The position numbers and the translations under genes were made by a program. The notes below the pieces were generated by a model that was given only the letters and a program-made list of their open reading frames with translations, was not told the DNA's origin and ran no database searches. From assembly GCF_001889605.1 (NCBI RefSeq), contig NZ_CP018171.1, forward strand, positions 2,750,501 through 2,814,500: 64,000 nt of DNA, read 5' to 3'. This document shows, piece by piece, positions 1 to 8,575 of the stretch. The DNA comes from Aquibium oceanicum. GTDB taxonomy: Bacteria > Pseudomonadota > Alphaproteobacteria > Rhizobiales > Rhizobiaceae. How positions within the stretch are numbered: position 1 is the stretch's first letter; every line of letters begins with the position of its first letter.

Positions 1-1
1 G

Positions 2-826
2 CGCGACAGGTCGGCGCCCAACGAGGCGGCGCGGCGCATGTTCTCGATGGCCATGTGGATGGCTGCGATCGTGGCGCCGATCCAGATCTTCGTCGGCGAC
101 TTGCACGGCCTCAACACGCTGGAGCACCAGCCGGCGAAGGTCATGGCCATGGAGGGCCACTACGAGAGCCATCCCGACGGCGCGCCGCTTTACCTGTTCG
201 GCATTCCCAATGACGCTGAGCAGCGGCTGGATTACGCCGTTGGCATTCCGAAACTCTCCTCGCTGATCCTTCGCCACGGGTGGAACGAACCGCTCGCAGG
301 GCTCGACACCGTTCCGGACGACGAGCAGCCGCCGGTCTTCATCGTCTTCTGGTCGTTCCGGGTCATGGTCGGCATCGGCATGTTGATGCTGACGGTCGGC
401 ATCTGGTCGCTCTACGCGCGCTGGCGCGGCACGCTCTATGAGAACCGGGCCCTGCATCGCTTCGCCGTGGCCATGACGCCGTCAGGGCTCGTCGCCGTGC
501 TCGCCGGCTGGATAACCACGGAAGTCGGGCGCCAGCCCTACACGATCTACGGCCTGCTGCGAACTGCCGATTCCGCCGCGCCGCTTGATGCCGCGGCCGT
601 CGGCACCTCGCTGGTCGCCTTCGTGATCGTCTATTTCGCGGTGTTCGGCGCCGGCACCTTCTACCTGCTGCGGCTGATGTCGCACGCGCCGCGGCCGATG
701 GAGGAACTCGAAGGCTGGGACGAGGTGCGCGGCCCGATCCGCACGGCCGGCATCGCGCCCGGGCCGGCTCAGCCGGAGGCCGGCGGCCACCGCCGGCCAT
801 TGCCGTCGGGAAGGGAGCGCGAGTGA
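2..826 (+). CDS. cydA: Cytochrome bd-type quinol oxidase subunit I, 3' part (CydA/CioA)
   Basis: Only the C-terminal 274 or so residues are inside the window; the reading frame is open to the left edge, so the true start lies upstream. Subunit I binds hemes b558, b595 and d and oxidises quinol at the periplasmic side of the inner membrane. Visible family marks are the FWSFRVMVG segment, whose methionine corresponds to the heme b558 axial ligand, and the GWITTEVGRQPYTIYGLLRT segment typical of the family. Three hydrophobic segments remain. The Q-loop side looks short, which fits the cyanide-insensitive (CioA) class, but that loop is mostly outside the window. The stop overlaps the cydB start (TGATG), so the two are translationally coupled. 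Confidence 0.93.
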   Translation, partial: RDRSAPNEAARRMFSMAMWMAAIVAPIQIFVGDLHGLNTLEHQPAKVMAMEGHYESHPDGAPLYLFGIPNDAEQRLDYAVGIPKLSSLILRHGWNEPLAGLDTVPDDEQPPVFIVFWSFRVMVGIGMLMLTVGIWSLYARWRGTLYENRALHRFAVAMTPSGLVAVLAGWITTEVGRQPYTIYGLLRTADSAAPLDAAAVGTSLVAFVIVYFAVFGAGTFYLLRLMSHAPRPMEELEGWDEVRGPIRTAGIAPGPAQPEAGGHRRPLPSGRERE

Positions 827-1857
827 TGGACATGGGTCTCGCAGTCAACCTCGACCTCACCGTGGTCTGGGCATTCCTGATTGCCTTCGCGGTCTTCGCC
901 TACGTCGTTCTCGATGGCTTCGATCTTGGGCTCGGCATGCTCTTCGCCATCGCGCCGGAAGAGCGGGACCGCGACGTCATGATGAATTCGGTCGCGCCGG
1001 TGTGGGACGGCAACGAGACCTGGCTGGTGCTCGGCGGAGGAGGGCTCTTCGCCGCCTTTCCGCTCGCCTATGCCCTGGTCATGCCGGCGCTCTATGCGCC
1101 GATCATCGCCATGCTGCTCGCGCTGATCTTCCGCGGTGTGGCCTTCGAGTTCCGCTGGCGCACCGTGCGCTGGCGCGGGGTGTGGGACCTCGCCTTCATC
1201 GCCGGCTCCTCGATGGCATCCTTCGCGCAAGGGGTGGCGCTCGGTGCGCTGCTCCAGGGTATCGAGGTCGACATGGCGACGCGCAGCTATGCCGGCGGAT
1301 GGTTCGATTGGCTGACGCCGTTCTCGGTCGTCACCGGCGTCGCGGTCATGGCCGGCTACTGCCTGCTCGGTGCGACATGGCTGGTGATGAAGACCGAAGG
1401 CGATTTGCAGGACCGCATGCGCCGCATCGCCTGGCTCGCCGGACTGGCGACGCTCGCCTTCATCGGGCTGGTCAGCGCCTGGACCCCGTTCCTCCAAGAT
1501 GGCTACTACAATCGCTGGTTCACCGGCTGGGGCATCGGGCTCGCGGTCCTCGTCGCCGGCGCGGTGCTCCTGGTCGCGTGGCGCATGTTCCACAGCCTGA
1601 ACGTCCACCGCCACGAATACCGGCCGTTCCTCCAGGCGATCGCGCTCTTCGCGCTCTGTTTCGTCGGGCTCGGCATCTGCATGTGGCCCTATGTCGTTCC
1701 GGTCGAGGTCACCATCTGGGACGCCGCGGCGCCGGAGAAGAGCCAGATGTTCATGCTGGTAGGGGCGCTGGTGCTGGTGCCGCTCATCCTCGCCTATACG
1801 GCCTATGCCTACTGGACCTTCCGCGGCAAGATCGACCCGGAAGCGGGGTACCATTGA
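826..1857 (+). CDS. cydB: Cytochrome bd-type quinol oxidase subunit II
   Basis: The product is 343 residues, the normal length for CydB, and is almost wholly membrane-embedded. It opens with a transmembrane helix followed by the family-typical YVVLDGFDLGLGML, and has WDGNETWLVLGGGGLFAAFP near residues 60-80. CydB supports subunit I in the quinol-oxidising terminal oxidase. I take the ATG overlapping the cydA stop; an in-frame GTG sits one codon earlier and another ATG two codons later, so the exact start is uncertain by a few residues. The gene is followed with a 4-base overlap by a tiny third subunit gene. Confidence 0.95.
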   Translation: MDMGLAVNLDLTVVWAFLIAFAVFAYVVLDGFDLGLGMLFAIAPEERDRDVMMNSVAPVWDGNETWLVLGGGGLFAAFPLAYALVMPALYAPIIAMLLALIFRGVAFEFRWRTVRWRGVWDLAFIAGSSMASFAQGVALGALLQGIEVDMATRSYAGGWFDWLTPFSVVTGVAVMAGYCLLGATWLVMKTEGDLQDRMRRIAWLAGLATLAFIGLVSAWTPFLQDGYYNRWFTGWGIGLAVLVAGAVLLVAWRMFHSLNVHRHEYRPFLQAIALFALCFVGLGICMWPYVVPVEVTIWDAAAPEKSQMFMLVGALVLVPLILAYTAYAYWTFRGKIDPEAGYH

Positions 1858-2000
1858 CCGGGAGGCCTGCCGGCGAGCCGCCGCGCGGCCCGCAGTGGTC
1901 GCTCGCACGGAAGCTCGCATGGTTCGCCGGCCTTTGGCTGGCCGGTGTCGGCGCGGTCGGCCTCGTGGCTCTCGTCATACGGACGTGGCTCTCGCACTGA
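1854..2000 (+). CDS. DUF2474-type small subunit of cytochrome bd oxidase
   Basis: A 48-residue single-span membrane protein. It begins with a TTG that overlaps the cydB stop (TTGA), so the gene is easily missed. After a proline-rich, basic N-terminus it carries WFAGLWLAGVGAVGLVALVIR, a single hydrophobic helix with the W-F-x-x-L-W/GV pattern of DUF2474 proteins. These commonly follow cioAB/cydAB in proteobacteria and are thought to play the CydX-like stabilising role. That role is known for relatives and inferred here. The overlap with cydB indicates translational coupling. The TTG is chosen because no ATG or GTG lies in frame upstream of the conserved helix. Confidence 0.8.
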   Translation: MTGRPAGEPPRGPQWSLARKLAWFAGLWLAGVGAVGLVALVIRTWLSH

Positions 2001-2163
2001 GCGACCTTTTCCGACCCGAATGATCCCCGGCAGGCATCGTCCGATACCCACCGCACGGTGGCGTGCGAACAAACTCCGCCGCCCTGCCTCTTTATGGACA
2101 CGCGGATGGGGATAAACTGGTCTAAACAACCGTTATCATATGCGTGATTCCGGAGCCTGAACG

Positions 2164-5100
2164 CTGGCTAGGCTGTTTGTATTTTTCGGTGGACTGTTCG
2201 TGCTGGCGCTGCTTGCGGCGCTGGTGGGACCCTATTTCGTCGACTGGACGGGATACCGCTCGGATTTCGAGCGCGAGGTGAGCCGCATCCTCGGCCGCGA
2301 CGTAACCGTGGAAGGCGACGTCACCGCGCGGCTCCTGCCGTTCCCGTCCGTATCGTTCACCGACGTCCACGTCGCCGGCGAGACGGAGACGTCTCCGGCC
2401 ATGACCGTCGAGGAATTCTCGATGGACGCCGAACTCGCCCCCTTCATGCGCGGCGAGATCCTGATCTTCGACATGCGGCTGGTCCGACCCAAGGCGACCA
2501 TCCGGATCGGCGCCGACGGTCAGGTCGACTGGGCCGTCCGGCCTTCCAGCCGCTTCGATCCCAACCAGATCCGGCTCGAAAAGGTGCGTGTCGTCGAGGG
2601 CAAGGTCACGCTTCTCCACGAGGCGAGCGGCCGGCAGCACACCCTCACCGAGATCAACGCCGATCTCTCGGCGGACTCGCTCGCCGGTCCCTGGCGCGTC
2701 GACGGCTCGCTCAGGCTCGACGGTATGCTGACGGACGTCTCCGTCTCCACCGGCACGGCCAATCCCGACGGAACCATGCGGGTCCGCCTGAGGGCCGACC
2801 CTGAGCGCTATCCGGTCGCGTTCGAAGCGGACGGCTCGGCTCAGTTCAAGCCCGATTCCCCGCTTTATTCGGGCACCTTCCACCTCGACGCCGACAACCG
2901 CGACAAGACGGTGCTGCGCGGCAGTGACGGCGAGACCTTCGTGGCCTCCGGGCAGGCCGGGCAGGACGCGGGTGCCGACTACCGCTTCGCCGGCCGTTTT
3001 CAGCTCGACCACAAGCGCCTCGACATCCCCGAATTCCGGTTGGAGACGGGACCGCGCGAGGACCCTTATACCGCCGATGGCACGGCCCTGTTCGACTTCG
3101 GCGCCACGCCGCGTTTCCTGATCCAGGCGACCGGCGCGCAGGTGCGCTTCGACGAGGCGATCGGCAAGGGCAACGAATACTCCGGCGCGACGCTGGAAGA
3201 CAGGTTCGAGGGCCTGAAGACGGCGCTCGAGAACCTTCCGCGCCCCGCCATAAAGGGCACGCTCGACATCGACCTTCCCGCCGTGGTCGCGGGCGACACC
3301 ACGATCCGGAACGTCAGGCTCTCGGCCGAGCCGAGCGAGGGAGGCTGGGCGGTCAACACACTCTCGGCGCTTCTGCCGGGCCGCACCACGCTGGAGGCGA
3401 GCGGCTACCTGCGCAGCGGCGAGGAGGATTTCGGCTTCAAGGGCAAGCTGCTCCTGGCGGTGGCGCAACCCTCCGGCTTCGCTGCCTGGGCGGCGCGTGA
3501 CGTCGACGACGCGATCCGCCGGCTGCCGGCCGCCGGCTTCTCCGCCGACGTCGAACTCGACGAGAAGCGGCAGCTCTTCCGCAACGTCGAACTGATCCTC
3601 GGCGATGCCAGGTTCCATGGGCTGCTCGAACGGCTGACGCGCGAAGGCGTGCGACCCGCCATCATCGCGCGCCTGAACGGCGACGCGCTCGACGTGCAGG
3701 GCATGACGGCCTTCGCCTCGCTCTTCGTCAGCGATGCCGGCGTCACGCATTTCGGCAATCATGACGTCGATTTCGACCTCGAGGCGGGGCCGGTGAGCCT
3801 GGCGGGCTTGAGCGCGGACAAGGTCAGCACTGCCATGCGGCTGCGCGAGGATCATCTCGAGATCGACCGGCTGGCGATTGCCGGGCTGGCCGGCGCGAAC
3901 ATCAGCGCAACCGGGACCATCCAGGACATCGACGCCGAGCCCTCCGGCAGTCTCGACGCGTCGGTGCTGGCCGCCGATCTCGGGCCGTTCCTGACACTGC
4001 TCGCCGACCGTTTCCCCGCCAACCCTTTCGCAGCCGCTGCCGCGGAGCGCGCCGCCGCGTTCCCGGCAATGATGGCCGACGCCCAGATCGACCTGGTGGC
4101 CAATCTCGATCGCGCGGACGGCGCGCCGGAGATTTCGCTGCACGCCCAGGGGCACACGGGTGCGAACGACTTCGCCTTCTCGGGGGCTGCCACCGGTTTC
4201 GAGGACGGACTGGAGCAGGGGGAGCTCGCGGTGGAACTCTCAGCCGATTCGACCGACACGGCCCAACTGCTCGCTCTCTACGGGTTGCCCGCCAACGATC
4301 TCGGCATGACGAGCGAGGGAACGACCGCTTTCTCGTTGAACGGAAAGGTCGCCGACGGCGCCAGGCTGACATTCGAGATCGCCTCGCCGGAAGCGCAGGC
4401 CAGCTTCGATGGCAGCCTGCGTGCCGCCGAAGGCGAGGGCGGTCTCGCGGCCGATGGAAACCTCCTGCTTTCCGGCAGTGATTTCGAGCCGTGGATGATC
4501 ACCGCCGGCTTCGCCTTGCCGGGCATGGGCCTCGGAATGCCGGCCGACCTCAAGGCGGACGCGACGCTGGTCCCCGGGCAGCTGCGGCTGACGAAGATTG
4601 GCGGCACCATTGCCGATGTCGCGGTGGCTGGTAACCTCGACGGCTCCTGGGACCAAGACGTGCCCGTGGTCGACGGCAAGCTCACGCTCGGAGGCTTCGA
4701 CCTCGACCACGCCGTCGCTCTCGTCCTGGGGGAAACGGCGCTCCAGAGCGACGGGGAGGGCTGGCCGGATACTCCCTTCGTCGAGACGCTGTCGCTGGCA
4801 GTGCGCGGCCAGATCGAGCTGGAATTCGATACTCTCGACATAGGCAACTTCGCGGCCGCCGAGAACGTCCACATGACGGCGCGCCTGGACGCGGAAGGTC
4901 TCGCGCTCTCCGGAATCTCGGCCGACGCGCTCGGCGGCAAGGCGGAAGGGCTGGTGGAACTGCGCAACAATGGCGGCACCGGGCTTCTTTCGGCCCAGAT
5001 GAGCCTGAAGGATGCAAACGCCGCCCGGGTTCTCGGCGCATCCGGCATCGACGGGCGCATGGACGCTAGCGCGGCTGTCACAGCCAGCGGCAAGTCGGTC

Positions 5101-6144
5101 AGCGGCATGGTCGCCTCGCTCGCCGGTTCCGGAACCGCCCATGTCGAGAACCTGGTCGTCCCCGGCGTGGACCCCGGCGCCTTCGCCGCCATCATCAAGG
5201 GCGCGGACGAGATCGGGCGCGAAATCGATGCCGCCAAGGTCGCCGGCTACGCGCCGGACGTTCTCGGGCGCGGCTCCTTCGCCGCGCAAGAAGTCGACGT
5301 GCCCTTTACGGTCGCGGCAGGCGTCCTGCGCACCCCGCCGATCTATCTCGAGACCGAGGGCGCGCGGCTGGAAGTTGAGGTGAAGGCCGATCTTGCGGCG
5401 AACGACATCGCGGTCGACGGCTCGATCGGCTACGCGGAAGGCGACGAGGCTCTGGCGGGCTCCGAGCCGGTCGTGAACATCGCCGTCACCGGATCCTACG
5501 GCGACACCACGCGCCGTTTCGACACCGAACCGCTCGCGCAGTTCCTGACGCAGCGTGCGCTGGAGCGCGAGCAGGCGCGCGTCGAGGCGATGCAGGCGGG
5601 ATTGCTGGAGAAGCAGAGGCTGCGCCGCGAGACGCGCTACTTCGTCCAGCAGGCGGAACTCCGCGAGGTCGAGAAGGAGAGGACGGAGCGGGAGCGCATC
5701 GCCGAGGAAGCCCGCCTCAAATCCGAGGCCGAGGCGACGTCCCTGCAGGCAGCGGAGGAAGCCAGGCGCGAGGCCGAGGCGCAAGCCGCACGCGAGGCGG
5801 AGGCCAAGGCGCGCGCCGAAGAGCAAAAGCGCATCGAGGCGGAAGAGGCGAAGAAGGCGGCCGCCGAAGAAGCCGCGAAGCGCAAGGCGGAAGAAGAGGC
5901 GAAGGCAAAGGCGGCCGAAGAAAAGCGGCGGCAGGCGGAAGAAGCCAAGAAGGCGGCTGACGAGGCCGCTCGCATCGAGGCGCAGAAGGCTGCCCGCATG
6001 GAAGCCGCCGCCGAGGAAACGACGGTAGGCGACGTGATCCGCCGGACACCGCTGCCGGGCACCGCCCCTCAGGGTTCCAGCCCCGCTATGTTCGATCCGG
6101 ACGCGATCCGGAACCTACTGAGGAAGACGCCCGAGCAGCCTTGA
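2164..6144 (+). CDS. AsmA family envelope protein with Ala/Glu/Lys coiled-coil tail
   Basis: A protein of about 1,320 residues. The N-terminal membrane anchor (ARLFVFFGGLFVLALLAALV) and the following FVDWTGYRSDFEREVSRILGRDV are the classic AsmA start. The middle is the long beta-rich AsmA body, and residues about 1130-1280 form a highly charged Ala/Glu/Lys/Arg coiled coil. AsmA-like proteins are inner-membrane-anchored and linked to outer-membrane assembly or lipid transport. The conserved N-terminus begins before the first standard start (GTG at 2200): the frame opens after a TGA at 2158 and the only candidate upstream is CTG at 2164, with GGAG at 2152-2155 spaced 8 bases away. I therefore place the start at CTG 2164; GTG 2200 would cut the anchor in half. 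Confidence 0.85.
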   Translation: MARLFVFFGGLFVLALLAALVGPYFVDWTGYRSDFEREVSRILGRDVTVEGDVTARLLPFPSVSFTDVHVAGETETSPAMTVEEFSMDAELAPFMRGEILIFDMRLVRPKATIRIGADGQVDWAVRPSSRFDPNQIRLEKVRVVEGKVTLLHEASGRQHTLTEINADLSADSLAGPWRVDGSLRLDGMLTDVSVSTGTANPDGTMRVRLRADPERYPVAFEADGSAQFKPDSPLYSGTFHLDADNRDKTVLRGSDGETFVASGQAGQDAGADYRFAGRFQLDHKRLDIPEFRLETGPREDPYTADGTALFDFGATPRFLIQATGAQVRFDEAIGKGNEYSGATLEDRFEGLKTALENLPRPAIKGTLDIDLPAVVAGDTTIRNVRLSAEPSEGGWAVNTLSALLPGRTTLEASGYLRSGEEDFGFKGKLLLAVAQPSGFAAWAARDVDDAIRRLPAAGFSADVELDEKRQLFRNVELILGDARFHGLLERLTREGVRPAIIARLNGDALDVQGMTAFASLFVSDAGVTHFGNHDVDFDLEAGPVSLAGLSADKVSTAMRLREDHLEIDRLAIAGLAGANISATGTIQDIDAEPSGSLDASVLAADLGPFLTLLADRFPANPFAAAAAERAAAFPAMMADAQIDLVANLDRADGAPEISLHAQGHTGANDFAFSGAATGFEDGLEQGELAVELSADSTDTAQLLALYGLPANDLGMTSEGTTAFSLNGKVADGARLTFEIASPEAQASFDGSLRAAEGEGGLAADGNLLLSGSDFEPWMITAGFALPGMGLGMPADLKADATLVPGQLRLTKIGGTIADVAVAGNLDGSWDQDVPVVDGKLTLGGFDLDHAVALVLGETALQSDGEGWPDTPFVETLSLAVRGQIELEFDTLDIGNFAAAENVHMTARLDAEGLALSGISADALGGKAEGLVELRNNGGTGLLSAQMSLKDANAARVLGASGIDGRMDASAAVTASGKSVSGMVASLAGSGTAHVENLVVPGVDPGAFAAIIKGADEIGREIDAAKVAGYAPDVLGRGSFAAQEVDVPFTVAAGVLRTPPIYLETEGARLEVEVKADLAANDIAVDGSIGYAEGDEALAGSEPVVNIAVTGSYGDTTRRFDTEPLAQFLTQRALEREQARVEAMQAGLLEKQRLRRETRYFVQQAELREVEKERTERERIAEEARLKSEAEATSLQAAEEARREAEAQAAREAEAKARAEEQKRIEAEEAKKAAAEEAAKRKAEEEAKAKAAEEKRRQAEEAKKAADEAARIEAQKAARMEAAAEETTVGDVIRRTPLPGTAPQGSSPAMFDPDAIRNLLRKTPEQP

Positions 6145-6169
6145 CCCTTGGCTTTCGCCCGTCCCGCGC

Positions 6170-6400
6170 CTAAGGCTGCTGATCGTCCGCCGATTTCAGC
6201 CATTCGAGCACGTGCAGTCGCAGGGCCGACGAGAGGTTCGTGGTGCGCTCGCGCTCGTCGTCGATCTCCGCCACCAGGCCCGCGAGGCTCAGATTCCGCG
6301 CGCGGGCGATCTGCTCCAGTTCGTCGAGAAACGGCTTTTCGAGTGAAAAACTCGTGCGATGGCCGCGGATGGAGACGGAGTGCTTGCGCACGACTCTCAT
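6170..6400 (-). CDS. Ribbon-helix-helix domain protein
   Basis: A 76-residue protein with a basic beta-strand (KHSVSIRGHRTSFSLEKPF) followed by two helices (LDELEQIARARN and LSLAGLVAEIDDERE), matching the small ribbon-helix-helix family common in Rhizobiales. RHH proteins bind DNA as dimers through the strand. The target is not known; self-regulation of the operon is a guess. It is the last gene of the sspB-DUF4169-RHH operon, and its ATG overlaps the DUF4169 stop (ATGA). It ends 25 bases from the end of the convergent AsmA gene. Confidence 0.8.
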   Translation of the reverse strand: MRVVRKHSVSIRGHRTSFSLEKPFLDELEQIARARNLSLAGLVAEIDDERERTTNLSSALRLHVLEWLKSADDQQP

Positions 6401-6585
6401 TCGTCATCCTTGCGGTCGCGTCGGTGGCCTTCCAGATGCACGTCCAGCCTGCGCTTTTCAGCGCGCCGGGCGAGTTTTTCGGCCTTTGGCTGTCCGTGGC
6501 GGATGCGGTTTTCGTCGGCCGCCCTGTCGTGCTCGGCCCGCGCGGCGCGCTTGCGTGCCATTCGCAGGTTGACGATCTCGGCCAT
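6397..6585 (-). CDS. DUF4169 family small protein
   Basis: A 62-residue, very basic and highly charged protein. The opening MAEIVNLRMARKRAARAEHD and the repeating Ala/Arg/Lys helix are the signature of DUF4169, a family that in Rhizobiales sits between sspB and the ribbon-helix-helix gene, as here. No function is established. It lies 3 bases after the sspB stop and overlaps the next gene by 4 bases, so the three are surely co-transcribed. The predicted structure is one long helix. Confidence 0.82.
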   Translation of the reverse strand: MAEIVNLRMARKRAARAEHDRAADENRIRHGQPKAEKLARRAEKRRLDVHLEGHRRDRKDDE

Positions 6586-6588
6586 GGA

Positions 6589-7143
6589 CTACTTCTTGCG
6601 GAAAGCGTCTAGCGAGACGACCTCGGCACCCTTGGCCCCTTCCTCGGTTGCCGCCGGAGCTTTTTCCTTGGCGGCCGGCGCGGGCTTCTTTGCACTTTCG
6701 GGCTTTCTGGGGGTTCCAGGCAGCTTGGCGGGTGCCGGCTGCGGCTGCGGCGCGGCAGCATCAGGCGCGGCCTGCACGGGAGCCTCGGCCTTCACGTCGA
6801 ACTCGAGCTCGAAGTTCACCGACGGATCATAGAAGCCGCGCACCGCCGCGAACGGCACCTCCAGCTTTTCCGGCACGTCCGAGAAGGACAGCCCCACCTC
6901 GAACCCGGTGTCGGTGACCTTCAGGTCCCAGTACTGGTACTGGAGCACGATGGTCATCTGCTCGGGATAACGCTCGCGCAGGCGGCTGGAGACGCGCACG
7001 CCCGGCGCGCCGGTCAGAAAGGTGATGAAGAAGTGGTGGTTGCCCGGCAGGCCGGTACGCGCGACCTCTCCGAGCACCTTGCGCATGACGCCTCGCAGCG
7101 CCTCCTGGGCAAGAATGTCGTAGCGTATGTGGTCGTCTGCCAT
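6589..7143 (-). CDS. sspB: SspB-like ClpXP adaptor protein
   Basis: A 184-residue protein. Residues 1-120 match the SspB fold in its alphaproteobacterial form: IRYDILAQEALRGVMRKVL, NHHFFITFLTGAPGVRVS, LRERYPEQMTIVLQYQYWDL and FEVGLSFSDVPEKLEVPFAAV. From about residue 125 a Pro/Ala/Lys-rich flexible tail follows, ending in a short charged segment (GAEVVSLDAFRKK) that probably docks onto ClpX, as known for SspB family members. The adaptor delivers ssrA-tagged peptides to ClpXP. The tmRNA gene that encodes the tag lies directly upstream on the same strand, so tag maker and tag reader are neighbours. Confidence 0.9.
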   Translation of the reverse strand: MADDHIRYDILAQEALRGVMRKVLGEVARTGLPGNHHFFITFLTGAPGVRVSSRLRERYPEQMTIVLQYQYWDLKVTDTGFEVGLSFSDVPEKLEVPFAAVRGFYDPSVNFELEFDVKAEAPVQAAPDAAAPQPQPAPAKLPGTPRKPESAKKPAPAAKEKAPAATEEGAKGAEVVSLDAFRKK

Positions 7144-7269
7144 CTGCTTCCGCGGTTCGAGTGACTCGGAGTGTGCCTAGATGTAATGAAGGCGGGGCTC
7201 GGCGTAAACCGGATATAGCGCGCTCGTGGCGCGTGACGAAGCCTGTTTTGCCGATCGTGATCGGCGGCT

Positions 7270-7603
7270 TTGAATGGAAGTGGAGGCTTCTGTTGCCAGG
7301 TGCCTCCGAACCCCGCCTAGAAGTGCGAACCCCTAGGGCTTGAATTGAAGCTGTCGCGCTGCTTACGCGGCGAGACGTGCTTCCGCATAGTTGTCGTTGG
7401 CAACTATAAGTTTAGCCCGATAACGGTGGTACCATGCCGAGCGAAAGTCCGATCTTTACACCCTCGTCGATCCTGTTTCGCCCCCATCAAAAGCCGCAAG
7501 TCACTGACATGCCGCGGTTTTTGGTGGAGGCGCCGGGTACCGCCCCCGGGTCCGAATGGTTTATTTCATCGGCCGTTTATCGCCATAGTCGACCGAAGCC
7601 GAC
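7270..7603 (-). ncRNA. ssrA: Two-piece (permuted) tmRNA
   Basis: Read on the minus strand, the acceptor piece comes first and ends in CCA at 7522. Its T-stem (CCGGG/CCCGG, 7545-7549 with 7533-7537) closes the seven-base loop GGCGGUA, unlike the usual TTC-type loop. A spacer of 36 bases (7486-7521) is removed. The coding piece then starts at 7485 with GGGGGCGAAACAGGATCGAC, the conserved tmRNA 5' sequence. The 5' GGGGGCG pairs with CGCCUCC (7532-7526) to form a 7-bp acceptor stem with a G-U at the third pair, the alanine identity element. The tag frame lies at 7401-7363. The 5' end of the acceptor piece (about 7603) and the 3' end of the coding piece (about 7270) are estimates. Confidence 0.95.
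7363..7401 (-). other. tmRNA tag reading frame (ANDNYAEARLAA)
   Basis: Inside the coding piece of ssrA, 12 codons followed by TAA encode ANDNYAEARLAA. Translation of a stalled ribosome's nascent chain resumes at the GCC resume codon (7401-7399). The C-terminal LAA is the ClpX recognition end, and the AND-N-A part is the SspB-contacting portion known in alphaproteobacteria. The tag fits Rhizobiales type sequences. Confidence 0.95.
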
Positions 7604-7609
7604 AGGCCC

Positions 7610-7638
7610 AATATAGGGAGCGGGCGCGTGGATGGAAA
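7610..7638 (-). promoter_or_regulatory. Candidate ssrA promoter
   Basis: On the minus strand TTTCCA (7638-7633) and TATATT (7615-7610) are separated by 17 bases. The -10 box differs from consensus at one position and the -35 at two. Transcription would begin near 7603, just ahead of the acceptor piece, as expected for a tmRNA precursor. Confidence 0.5.
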
Positions 7639-7766
7639 GCCCCGTCCGGCGGATCGTCCGCAACGCGGGCGGTGGCGAAAGGTCGTGGGGAAAAAGGCTG
7701 GGTACGTCGTGCACCGGAGCAAGCGATCCTATAGGATGGCTGCACCGGAATCGATGCGGAAGACCG

Positions 7767-8561
7767 ATGCGCCAGTACCTGGATCTGCTTGCCCATGTGA
7801 TGGACCACGGCGCCGACCGCGGCGACCGAACCGGAACCGGCACCCGATCGGTCTTCGGCCACCAGATGCGCTTCGACCTTTCGGAAGGCTTCCCCGTCAC
7901 CACGACCAAGAAGCTGCACCTGAAGTCGATCGTCCACGAACTTCTGTGGTTCCTGAAGGGCGACACCAACGTCGCTTATCTGCGCGAGAACGGCGTCACG
8001 ATCTGGGACGAATGGGCCGACGAGAACGGCGATCTCGGTCCCGTCTACGGCGCGCAATGGCGCTCCTGGCCGGACGGCAGCGGCGGCACGATCGATCAGA
8101 TCGCAAACGTCGTTGAGCAGATCCGCACCAACCCGAACTCGCGCCGGCTGATCGTGTCGGCCTGGAACCCGGCAGAGGTCGACCGCATGGCGCTGCCGCC
8201 ATGCCACTGCCTGTTCCAGTTCAACGTGGCGGAGGGGCGGCTTTCCTGCCAGCTCTACCAGCGTTCGGCCGACATCTTCCTCGGCGTGCCCTTCAACATC
8301 GCCTCCTACGCGCTCCTGACGATGATGGTGGCGCAGGTGACCGGCCTCAAGCCCGGCGAGTTCATCCACACGCTTGGCGACGCGCATATCTACAACAACC
8401 ATTTCATGCAGGCGCGGCTGCAACTCGCGCGTACGCCGAAACCCTTGCCGACCATGTGGATCAATCCGCAGGTGACGGACCTTTTCGCTTTCCGCTATGA
8501 AGACTTCCGGCTCGAGGGATACGAGGCGGACGCCAACATCAAAGCGCCCATCGCGGTTTGA
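7767..8561 (+). CDS. thyA: Thymidylate synthase
   Basis: A 264-residue protein, exactly the length of the E. coli enzyme. It makes dTMP from dUMP using methylene-tetrahydrofolate. Visible marks are the dUMP/folate region [19 protein letters not shown], the [12 protein letters not shown] segment near residue 58, the catalytic cysteine in PPCHCLFQF (Cys146), and the C-terminal [13 protein letters not shown]. The ATG is chosen because MRQYLDLL aligns with the family start; the open frame upstream shows no family sequence and overlaps the ssrA promoter. The dihydrofolate reductase that recycles its product lies two genes downstream. Confidence 0.97.
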   Translation: MRQYLDLLAHVMDHGADRGDRTGTGTRSVFGHQMRFDLSEGFPVTTTKKLHLKSIVHELLWFLKGDTNVAYLRENGVTIWDEWADENGDLGPVYGAQWRSWPDGSGGTIDQIANVVEQIRTNPNSRRLIVSAWNPAEVDRMALPPCHCLFQFNVAEGRLSCQLYQRSADIFLGVPFNIASYALLTMMVAQVTGLKPGEFIHTLGDAHIYNNHFMQARLQLARTPKPLPTMWINPQVTDLFAFRYEDFRLEGYEADANIKAPIAV

Positions 8562-8575
8562 GGAAGGATTTGTTC

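Noticed and set aside
2122-4155. Long minus-strand open frame opposite the AsmA gene
   Set aside because: It is the antisense shadow of a GC-rich gene: Arg/Gly/Ala-rich, no domain, and the plus-strand frame has clear family sequence.
7250-7265. Hairpin GCCGAT/ATCGGC as the ssrA terminator
   Set aside because: On the minus strand it is followed by CAAAACAGG-type sequence without a T run, so it does not look like an intrinsic terminator; it may be a tmRNA or 3' trailer helix.
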